DNA of 64,000 nucleotides from contig CAYNRY010000001.1 in NCBI GenBank assembly GCA_964399985.1, forward strand, positions 124,001 to 188,000, in the 5' to 3' direction. Position numbers and translations under genes: made by a program. Below are positions 28,979-37,400 of this stretch, piece after piece. Each line of letters opens with the position of its first letter. The first letter of the stretch is position 1. The DNA is from Micavibrio_B sp964399985 (lineage in GTDB: Bacteria > Pseudomonadota > Alphaproteobacteria > Micavibrionales > Micavibrionaceae). Below the pieces are notes generated by a model, which did no database searches, was not told where the DNA came from, and worked only from the letters and a program-made list of their open reading frames with translations.

Positions 28979-29913
28979 GCCAGAATTTCTCCGATGAGCA
29001 AATCTCCTAAATCAATGCCGCACGCCGAAGATATTTCTTTTAAACCTGTTGGGCTGGTAATATTAATTTCAATTAGTTTATCGCCGATAATATCAAGACC
29101 GGCAAACAAGATTCCGTTTTTGACGAGGCTTGGCCCGACGATATCGCATATTTTTTGCTCGGCCTCATTAATCGGGCGTACGACCGTCGTGCCACCAGCC
29201 GCCATATTGCCGCGAATACTGCCAGCTTTTGGATTTCTAGCCAATACATGACCAAAGGCTTTACCGTTGATAACAATGACACGCTTATCACCTTCTATAA
29301 TTTCAGGGATAAATTGCTGGGCAATCACTGGATAGGTTCCGCGCTGTGTATGTAATTCCCAGATCACTTCGAAATTGACATCATTCTTATCGACCATAAA
29401 AACGCCATGGCCGCCCATGGCATCCAATGGCTTGATGATGATCTTTCCATGGTTATCCAAAAAATTTCTCAGAACATTCAAATCACTTGTAATGGTCGTG
29501 GCGGGGCATAACTCCGGAAAGAAACCGGCATAGAGTTTTTCGTTAAGAGCAATGAGCGACGTCGGATTGTTCAAAACATGCGCGCCGTCTCGTACGGCAT
29601 GCTCCAGCATATAGCAGGCATGGATAAAGCGCTTGTCAACCGGCGGGTCTTTACGCATTAGGACAGCTGTAAAATCCTTGAGCGCATATGTTTTTCTATC
29701 CTTAAGCTGATACCAGTCCCTTTTATCATCGTTCAGGACAAGCTTTTGACAAATCGCTTTCGCTGTATTTTCTTCTATAAAAAGATCGTCAATGGTGAGG
29801 TAAAATAAATCCACGCCGCGCTTTTGTGCAGCCTGCATCATTGCGACTGTACTGTCTTTATACGGTTTGATAGACTCGATCTTATCGATCACAAAGGCGA
29901 TGGAAGGTGACAT
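28966..29913 (-). CDS. gshB: Glutathione synthetase
   Basis: ATP-grasp enzyme adding glycine to gamma-glutamylcysteine, 315 residues, normal length for the prokaryotic family. Recognisable segments: AFVIDKIESIKPYKDST, VLMRKDPPVD, GKIIIKPLDAMGGHGVFMV (ATP-binding) and LIEINITSPTGLKEI (metal-binding Glu and Asn). Its start codon touches that of gshA on the opposite strand. A GGAG at 29924-29927 (minus strand), inside gshA, can serve as ribosome binding site. Confidence 0.95.
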   Translation of the reverse strand: MSPSIAFVIDKIESIKPYKDSTVAMMQAAQKRGVDLFYLTIDDLFIEENTAKAICQKLVLNDDKRDWYQLKDRKTYALKDFTAVLMRKDPPVDKRFIHACYMLEHAVRDGAHVLNNPTSLIALNEKLYAGFFPELCPATTITSDLNVLRNFLDNHGKIIIKPLDAMGGHGVFMVDKNDVNFEVIWELHTQRGTYPVIAQQFIPEIIEGDKRVIVINGKAFGHVLARNPKAGSIRGNMAAGGTTVVRPINEAEQKICDIVGPSLVKNGILFAGLDIIGDKLIEINITSPTGLKEISSACGIDLGDLLIGEILAQGK

Positions 29914-31173
29914 ATGGCGGGCGCTCCAAACTCTTCACAAAGAATGCTGACATATGACGATCTTGTCAATGACATGGCGAGCGGTTGCAAGCCGCGCGAG
30001 CAATGGAAGATCGGCATCGAGCATGAACAGTTTTTATTCCGGAAGGATAGCTGGCAGTCGCTTCCCTATGACGGAAACCCAGGCATCAAGCAGGTTTTGG
30101 AGAACTTCGCGGCTGATTATGGCTGGCAAGGTATCGAGAAAAACGGAAATCTGATCGAGTTACGCCGGGATGGGGCATCGATCACGCTGGAGCCGGGCGG
30201 GCAGATCGAATTATCCGGTGCACCGGATAAAACTTTGCAGGAAGTGAAGGATGAAGCGGATAAATATTATGCCGAACTAAATTTGATCGCAGAGAAACTT
30301 GGGCTCGGGATCATGGCAAAAGGCTTTCATCCTGACTGGTCGCGGGATCAGATTCACTGGATGCCCAAAGAGCGCTATAAAATCATGGGTCCGTATATGT
30401 CCTCAAAAAGCCGGCACGGTGTCGATATGATGATCCGGACTTGCGGTACGCAAATCAATATGGACTTCGAGAGCGAAGCCGATATGATCAAAAAATATCG
30501 TGTGGGTCTTGCCTTGCAGCCGATCGTCACGGCCCTCATGGCGAATTCTTCCCAAGTCGAAGGAAAAGATAGCGGATACAAAACCTATCGCTCTTTCATC
30601 TGGACGGAAACCGATCCCGACCGCTGCGGCGTGCCGGAGTTTATTTTTACCGATGAAATGAGTTTCGCGCGCTATGTCGATTATGCGCTCGATGTTCCCA
30701 TGTATTTTATTATGCGCGGCGGACATCACGTCAATGTCGCGGGGCAATCTTTTCGTGATTTTATGAAGGGTGAACTCAAAGGTCATGAGGGAGATTTTCC
30801 GAGTATTGATGATTGGCATGACCACCTGACAACATTATTTCCCGAAGTTCGTTTAAAAACCTATCTCGAATTTCGCGGCCCTGACAGCGCGCCGCCGCCT
30901 CTTGTTTATGCCATGACAGCTTTTTGGACAGGTATTTTATATGACGATCAGGCATTGAATGAAGCCGCTTCTCTCATTGAGGATATTCTACCTCATGAGC
31001 ATGTGCGTATTCGTAATGATGTGCCTAAATATGGCCTTGATACCAAGATCAAAGGCGATAATGATTTGCAGGATTTAGCAGGAAAAATTCTAGTAATTGC
31101 TGAAAAAGGCCTGAAATCTTATGAACCATCATCCATTTCGGATTTGCAGCCTTTTGTTGAAAAGTTAACCTAG
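29914..31173 (+). CDS. gshA: Glutamate-cysteine ligase, plant/alphaproteobacterial type
   Basis: Makes gamma-glutamylcysteine, the first step to glutathione; 419 residues. IGIEHEQFLF, TLEPGGQIELSGAP and the MIRTCGTQINMDF segment match the plant/alphaproteobacterial GCS family rather than E. coli GshA. The ATG at 29914 has GGAAGG six bases upstream, which lies inside the gshB coding region. A later ATG at 29944 is a weaker alternative. Both enzymes of glutathione synthesis are thus encoded back to back. Confidence 0.93.
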   Translation: MAGAPNSSQRMLTYDDLVNDMASGCKPREQWKIGIEHEQFLFRKDSWQSLPYDGNPGIKQVLENFAADYGWQGIEKNGNLIELRRDGASITLEPGGQIELSGAPDKTLQEVKDEADKYYAELNLIAEKLGLGIMAKGFHPDWSRDQIHWMPKERYKIMGPYMSSKSRHGVDMMIRTCGTQINMDFESEADMIKKYRVGLALQPIVTALMANSSQVEGKDSGYKTYRSFIWTETDPDRCGVPEFIFTDEMSFARYVDYALDVPMYFIMRGGHHVNVAGQSFRDFMKGELKGHEGDFPSIDDWHDHLTTLFPEVRLKTYLEFRGPDSAPPPLVYAMTAFWTGILYDDQALNEAASLIEDILPHEHVRIRNDVPKYGLDTKIKGDNDLQDLAGKILVIAEKGLKSYEPSSISDLQPFVEKLT

Positions 31174-31224
31174 GGAACCATCAACTCATTCATCTGTTGG
31201 ACATATCTGAATTCATGAAAGGAT

Positions 31225-31794
31225 ATGATGATGACCGGTAAGTTAAATGGAAAGAAAATCGCATTTTTAGCAACGGATGGTTTTGAGCAAATTGAGCTGA
31301 CCCGTCCTTGGCAGGACATAAAAGCCGCCGGTGCGACTGTGGAGCTGATTTCTCTTAAATCCGAAGATATTCAAGGAATGAACCACGACGAGAAAGCCGA
31401 CAAATTTCCGGTTGATAAAATTATCTCATCTGTCAGTGCATCAGATTATGATGGCTTAGTTTTGCCCGGCGGGGTTGCCAATCCTGACACCCTTCGCAAT
31501 GATCAAAATGCTGTAAATTTTGTTAAAGATTTTTTTGCTCAATCTAAGCCTGTAGCTGCAATTTGTCACGGACCGTGGATGTTGGTGGAAGCAGATGTAC
31601 TGAAAGGCCGGACGGTCACGTCATGGCCAAGCCTGAAAACGGATATAGTCAATGCCGGGGGCACTTGGGTTGATAAAGAGGTTCAGGTCGATCAGGGTTT
31701 AGTTACCAGCCGTAAACCGGACGATCTCGACGCCTTCTGCCGGAAAGCTATTGAAGAGTTTTGCGAAGGCAAGCACGATAGAAAGGCAGCTTAA
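31225..31794 (+). CDS. DJ-1/PfpI family protein (general stress amidotransferase-like)
   Basis: About 187-189 residues. The nucleophile cysteine lies in AAICHGPWMLVEADVLKGR and the acidic partner in DGFEQIELTRPW, as in PfpI/YhbO proteins, which act as stress-related hydrolases or deglycases. Three consecutive ATGs (31225, 31228, 31231) follow AAAGGA; the third is best spaced. Co-transcribed with the SDR gene 2 bases downstream. Confidence 0.9.
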   Translation: MMMTGKLNGKKIAFLATDGFEQIELTRPWQDIKAAGATVELISLKSEDIQGMNHDEKADKFPVDKIISSVSASDYDGLVLPGGVANPDTLRNDQNAVNFVKDFFAQSKPVAAICHGPWMLVEADVLKGRTVTSWPSLKTDIVNAGGTWVDKEVQVDQGLVTSRKPDDLDAFCRKAIEEFCEGKHDRKAA

Positions 31795-31796
31795 TT

Positions 31797-32786
31797 ATGT
31801 CCGGCGTTTTATTTAAAAAAGATACCGATTATACAGCGGAGAAACAGCGCGAAATTCAGGATCAGGTGGCTCAGGCTGACAAAGCAGCAGACCAGGAAAA
31901 TGAAGAGCCAATGCAGGCCGGAGCACGCGCATATCCTGTTCCGCCTTTTCCTAAACAGCATCAATTAAAACCGGGGATCGAAGCGAAACTCGATCCGCAG
32001 CCAATGTATGATGCGCCTTTTTATAAGGGATCTGAGAAGCTTCTGGATAAAGTCGCTCTTATTACTGGTGGAGATTCAGGAATTGGCCGTTCGGCCGCTA
32101 TATTATTTGCAAGGGAAGGCGCCGATATCGCACTTGGTTATCTCGACGAAGAGAAAATAGATGCCAAAGAAACAAAACGTCTTATCGAAGCCGAAGGACG
32201 TAGATGCATTCTCTTGCCTGGTGATGTAACCCATCAGGAATACTGCAGGAAGGCGGTAGAAGAAACGGTTGCCCAGCTTGGTAAGCTTGACATCCTCGTC
32301 AACAACGCAGCCTTTCAAGTGCACACGAAAGAATTGAAAGATTTAACGGCCGAGCATTTTGACGAAACGCTAAGAACCAATCTCTACGGTTATTTCTTTA
32401 TGGCACAAGCGGCCATTGAACATATGAAATCTGGCTCTGCTATTATAAATACCGGCTCGGTAACGGGCCTATTGGGTAATAAGAATCTGATCGATTATTC
32501 GATGACAAAAGGTGGTATTCATGCTTTTACACGTTCGCTCGCAACGCAGTTGGTACCTAAAGGTATTCGTGTAAATGCCGTTGCGCCGGGGCCAGTCTGG
32601 ACACCGTTGAACCCGTCAGACAAAGAAGCGGCAGATATCGCACAATTCGGCGCAAAAACACCAATGAAACGTCCGGCTCAGCCTGAGGAGATTGCGCCAG
32701 CCTATGTGTTTCTAGCGTCGCCGCAATGCTCAAGTTATATCACAGGAGAGATATTGCCGATTATCGGCGGTTATACAGGCGGCTAG
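31797..32786 (+). CDS. Short-chain dehydrogenase, YghA/GSP39-like
   Basis: NAD(P)-dependent SDR, 329 residues. A 75-residue N-terminal extension rich in charged residues and containing the PFPKQHQLKPG stretch, typical of the general-stress SDR subgroup, precedes the Rossmann motif TGGDSGIGRSAA. The catalytic tyrosine and lysine are in DYSMTKGG, and NNAAF follows the core. Substrate unknown. It pairs with the PfpI gene; together they look like a stress operon. The 3' end overlaps the convergent rfbB by 4 bases. Confidence 0.92.
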   Translation: MSGVLFKKDTDYTAEKQREIQDQVAQADKAADQENEEPMQAGARAYPVPPFPKQHQLKPGIEAKLDPQPMYDAPFYKGSEKLLDKVALITGGDSGIGRSAAILFAREGADIALGYLDEEKIDAKETKRLIEAEGRRCILLPGDVTHQEYCRKAVEETVAQLGKLDILVNNAAFQVHTKELKDLTAEHFDETLRTNLYGYFFMAQAAIEHMKSGSAIINTGSVTGLLGNKNLIDYSMTKGGIHAFTRSLATQLVPKGIRVNAVAPGPVWTPLNPSDKEAADIAQFGAKTPMKRPAQPEEIAPAYVFLASPQCSSYITGEILPIIGGYTGG

Positions 32787-33793
32787 CTTTTATAAAGCCG
32801 GATATAGTGATCGACCGTTTTCTCTAGCCCTGTTTGAAAATCAATTTGCGGCATCCAGCCAATCTTTGATTTGGCTTTCGAGAAATCGATCGCATAACGG
32901 AAGTCATGCCCTTTGCGGTCGGTCACAAACTGAATTTGTTCGGCATAAGATGTACAGTCAGCTTTGGGTATTTTTTTATCCAGAATACCGCAGATCTGGC
33001 GGGCGATATCCAGATTTTTAACTTCGTTATCGCCGCCAAGGCAATAAGTTTCCCCCAATGCGCCTTGCGTAATCGCCGCGATCAAACCCTTGCAATGATC
33101 TTCAACATAGAGCCAGTCACGAATATTCATGCCCGTCCCGTAAATTGGAATGATTTTACCCGCCAAGGCATTGCGAATTATGGTCGGAATAAGTTTTTCG
33201 TCATGCTGGCGCGAGCCGTAATTATTCGAACAATTTGTGATAACCACGGGGAATTTATAAGTGTGATGCCATGCGCGGGCCAGCAAGTCGCTCGACGCCT
33301 TGGATGCAGAGTAAGGCGAAGACGGCGCATAGGAGGTCTCCTCATTAAATGGTGGGTCGTTTTGTTTTAGCTGTCCGAAAACTTCATCAGTCGAAACATG
33401 CAAGAAGCGCTTACCATCTGTATTTTGCCACGCATCAAGACAGGCCTTGAGAAGCGTATAACTGCCCTCGACATTTGTCTTGATAAAAATACCCGGCTCT
33501 TCGATAGCATTATCGACATGACTCTCGGCGGCCAAATGCAAAACCGTATCTATAGTATATCTCGCGAGCAGATCGGAAACCAACTCACCGTCGCAAATAT
33601 TGCCTTCAACGAAATGAAAATTCGGCTTATTAAAATGGGTTTCAAGATTATCTTTCGATCCGGCATAGGTCAGCGCATCAAGAACGACGACATTAAAATC
33701 CTGAGCCATCAGCAAATCCACCAGATGAGAGCCGATAAACCCGGCACCTCCGGTGACAAGAACAGATTTCATTACATGATGTTGAAGTGGCAT
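32783..33793 (-). CDS. rfbB: dTDP-glucose 4,6-dehydratase
   Basis: Extended SDR that converts dTDP-glucose to the 4-keto-6-deoxy sugar for O-antigen or other glycans; 336 residues. VTGGAGFIGSHLVDLL binds NAD, HVSTDEVFG holds the active-site Thr-Asp-Glu and PYSASKASSD the Tyr-Lys pair. The ATG at 33793 is supported by GGAG six bases upstream; an internal ATG at 33772 is possible. It stands alone here without rfbA, rfbC or rfbD. Confidence 0.92.
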   Translation of the reverse strand: MPLQHHVMKSVLVTGGAGFIGSHLVDLLMAQDFNVVVLDALTYAGSKDNLETHFNKPNFHFVEGNICDGELVSDLLARYTIDTVLHLAAESHVDNAIEEPGIFIKTNVEGSYTLLKACLDAWQNTDGKRFLHVSTDEVFGQLKQNDPPFNEETSYAPSSPYSASKASSDLLARAWHHTYKFPVVITNCSNNYGSRQHDEKLIPTIIRNALAGKIIPIYGTGMNIRDWLYVEDHCKGLIAAITQGALGETYCLGGDNEVKNLDIARQICGILDKKIPKADCTSYAEQIQFVTDRKGHDFRYAIDFSKAKSKIGWMPQIDFQTGLEKTVDHYIRLYKS

Positions 33794-33850
33794 AGAAGCT
33801 CCGGCGGGTTGGATATCTATTGTATCAAAAAATAAAGTAATGAAATTAAA

Positions 33851-33870
33851 AAAGGCCCTTTCGGGCCTTT
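33851..33870 (-). terminator. Intrinsic terminator hairpin in the rfbB leader
   Basis: AAAGGCCC and GGGCCTTT form a perfect 8-base stem around a 4-base loop. Read leftward it is followed by a run of six T, so it fits a rho-independent terminator for leftward transcription. It sits about 58 bases before the rfbB start, so it either ends an unseen leftward transcript or acts as an attenuator for rfbB. A weaker T-run also exists rightward. Confidence 0.7.
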
Positions 33871-34489
33871 TATTCTGTTTGATGGCTGTGTGTGCAGTCT
33901 ACAGATAATATTTCTCCAATGCTAAATAATACAAAGAGGATTTATCCTCACTTAATCCATGAATAATACTAATTTACATAATAAATAATTAAATTCGGCT
34001 TTCAATTCAGAATAATCTGATATTTTTTACTTACTACGTTTGGCTTTTCGAAGGATTAATCAGTTGATTTTTATCAATAGTTGCCTCATGCCACCTAGGT
34101 ATTAAGTGGGAGATTCCCTCAGCTTACATCAACAAAAAAGCGATACCGCTAATATAAAATTTTAACTTAATATGATCGTTTGAATTTTTATTTTGACATA
34201 TTTTTTTGAATATGTTCTTTTTTCAATATCGGGTTATCTCCATCAGTACACCCGCTGCGGAATTTGAAGGGGCAGCTTGCACCGCACTATCAATGCTAAA
34301 ATGCGCCAGAGCGAACACCCGCCCTGGTCCCTAATAAACTAGGTACTAAGGTGAGATCGTAGATGCGTTGCGGAGTTTCCGCTCACAACTAAACTCTCTC
34401 CAAAATTAAATAAAAGAAAAACAATCACCGTATAAACGGTGAACCCTGCCATATGGCTCACTACGGCGGGGAAAGGGAGATATAAAAAA
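33871..34489. other. Long AT-rich intergenic region with structured leader of the giant RTX gene
   Basis: No gene or tRNA is seen in about 620 bases. The left half (to about 34220) is very AT-rich and probably holds the promoter(s). From about 34230 the composition becomes balanced and several inverted repeats appear, for example GCGGA/TCCGC near 34365-34380 with flanking GTTG/CAAC, then the two hairpins listed separately. The region may be a long structured 5' leader; it does not match a riboswitch class that I recognise. Confidence 0.5.
34426..34471 (+). promoter_or_regulatory. Two hairpins next to the ribosome binding site of the giant RTX gene
   Basis: CACCGT/ACGGTG (34426-34431 with 34436-34441, loop ATAA) is a perfect stem. 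CCCTGCC (34444-34450) pairs with GGCGGGG (34465-34471) with one G-U. The second stem ends directly before the Shine-Dalgarno AGGGAG at 34474-34479. Such placement could tune translation; this is inference. Confidence 0.5.
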
Positions 34490-37400
34490 ATGGTTTCATT
34501 AGTTACATTCGATGGCGTTAGAGAAGGCCGTATTATGGCCGAAGCATCTTACAATCCTCGTATTACAGCGACTGTGGGAGGGCTTAGCGGACAGGCGCTT
34601 CGGGAAAAATTTATATCAGAAGTGCCTGATGCAGCGGATTATATACGTAATCATGACATATTTAATAACACGACCATGTATGATCTGGGCACGACAACGA
34701 CTGGTGCAAGGATACTTGTATTTAAAACAATTGATGCGTCCGGGCATGAACATCTTACGGCTTCCATTAACGGAACAGATTTATCATTTTCTGAAAATCC
34801 TGGCGAAAGTATTAAGGATCTAGGAAGCGATGTTTGGCTGACGTTTACTGGAATGCCAAGTCCTCAGCCCTTTGAAATTAGATCGGCGCTTAATGAATTT
34901 CTTGAAGATCATGGGTTTTCCAGTAATACAATTATTGATCTGGTAGGACACTCATTGGGTGGAAACAATGTTCAGTGGCTTAAAACTATATGGCCTAGTT
35001 CTTATGGAGAGTCAGCATCTTTCGATCCGCCCGGCATTGGGGGATTACCGCTTACCGTTCTTAACTGGCTTACTTTCGGGAGCGTGCAAAATTACCTGAG
35101 CAGCACAGGTTCAATTAAAAGTTTTAAAACATCCGACGATTTTGCTGCTGTGATAGGAAATGACAACGGTAACAGTATTGTTCTATCGACCAATATTCCT
35201 GGCCCTAGACTCGATAGTCATACAAAAGGATCACTTATAAGCCTTTTAAATACAGGCAGTATAGAGCAAAAGATTAGTAGTATTAGTGCTCTTGCCTTCA
35301 GCGGAGTTTCAGAATCAACGCAGCCACCTGTAGTTACAACGATTAGAAACGCCGATGGAACTTTCACGCAATTTAACAAAAAAACTATTACAACGGCAGA
35401 AGGTCTAAATCTTAATATAGAAGAAGTTTTTGTTAAAAATGCTGCGGGTCAAATTTTATCTTATCCGCCGTCAGTTAAAGTAAGCTTTAATGGTACTTTC
35501 GAAGGCAAAAAAGTTTCCGGTTCTTTGGTTACGCAGGCGGATGTAAATGGCGAGCTTCATGTTGTAACTACTCTTCAAGGCGCTGACGGACGTATTATTA
35601 TCAATGACAGGCTGCAGACTCAGGATGAAATAGCAGGTGGAACGCTTGTTTTGCCGGAAGGGGCAATATTAGCACCCGACGGAGTGGTAGTTACAATGCC
35701 AAACGGCATTGAACTTCTGCCGAGAACGATTATCAATTCTTTTGGCGGATTTGTTACTGACCGTCTCTATGAAGGTAATGATTTTGAGGCCTTGATGACC
35801 AGGGCTTATGCGAAGACTATCATAGATCAATTTGGCACGCTTACAAATTACCTAGCTGCCGGAAACTCTCTCCAGAGCGCTTTTTCTGTAGCCAGCGGTG
35901 ATCTGGTCGTAACAAATTCCTTTAAAGAGCTGTATTTCCAAAACATAAACGCCCAAATTTCGTCCCTTATCTCGTCCAAGATTACTGGTGAAATAACAGA
36001 TTCCCTAGGTCTTGAAGGCCATGCCGCAGCTATTACAGGAGCTGCTGTCAATACAATATTGTATACAACAATTCATGATGTTTTCGATACCGTTTTGGGT
36101 AACTTGGATGGCAGTCTTGGGATTAATCTTGTCTCGCACGGATTTGATTTTAATACGCCGCTTGTAGGGCAGATTGATGGAATGACTTACGCCACTGTAG
36201 GGGAATATTTGCAAGTTAGCGTATATTCTGCAGTGGCAAACTACATCGCGTCCGCTCTTGCAAATGAAATTGTTGATATTGATACGCTGAACGGTCAAAT
36301 CGGAGCTCTTTTAGGATCTACAATTTTAGCGGCCTCTATTCAAGCTGCGGCAACTTCAGTTGGAATACCCTTACCTCCCGGGGTTTCGAATTTTATTGGA
36401 ACTATTATTGGAGAATTTGTTTTTGATGATATTTTAGACGATGTATTAGGTGTCGAAATATCTTTTGGCTTTAGCAGCGATCGTTATATCAATTATTCAT
36501 TTTTAAAATATGATGGCACTCAATTCGTTGAGGAAAGGCACTGGATTAAGAATTATGATGGCAACATAGACAAAGCCGTTAGCGCAATGCGTGATGCCTA
36601 TCTTAATACTATGAACGCTATTTTAAAAGATGTGGGCGGAAAGCTGGATGTTAATGTTTTAGGTAATACATCTTATTTCGGATTTAGCCATCACCAGAAA
36701 AGTTTCAGCGTTGAGTGGGTCGATGCAAGTGGAAATTTGCATAGAATAAATTCTGTAAATGATCTCAATATGCTTATCAAGCGCGGTATCATTCATGATC
36801 TAGAGAATTCCGTTTTCCTGACTGGCGATATGGTTAAGGCAAAAGCTATAGAGATTTGGGCCGAAAATCCAGATAGCACTATTGAGAAACTTGCAGCGTT
36901 AACCGCATTGCAGAATCTTGCAAGTGAATACCGGTATTACCTTGATAATCAAGCGCTACTTGATGCGCTTATTATTAGCTCTCCTGATAGCGCAGATGGA
37001 AAAAAATGGGCTGCAGTGCTCAATAATGCACACAGCAAAGGGTTAGATAAAGCTTTTGTCACAGTCGGGTTAGGTAGCGATGATATTTATCTAACAGCTG
37101 AAGGAAAAGATACTGTGCATGCTGGGGGTGGAAATGACATTATCAAAACCTATGGCGGAAATGACATTGTCTATGCGGGGGCAGGGAATGACGTCATATT
37201 TGCAGGCGCTGGCGCAGATACGATTGATGGCGGAGATGGTGACGATACAATTAGCTACAGCACAAGTTTTGCTGGAATCAGAATAAACCTGGCAGCAGCT
37301 CTTGGTTCTCAAGCGTTGGGTGGTGATGCTAATGGAGACCGTTTTGTTTCAATCGAGAATGTAGTCGGTACAGTAAGCGATGATGTCATTACGGGTAACG

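Noticed and set aside
33871..34430. tRNA or known riboswitch in the long intergenic region
   Set aside because: No cloverleaf, CCA end or recognisable riboswitch core could be built from the bases.
34439..34489. Upstream GTG start for the giant RTX gene
   Set aside because: It lies inside the leader hairpins and lacks a ribosome binding site; the ATG at 34490 has AGGGAG at proper distance.
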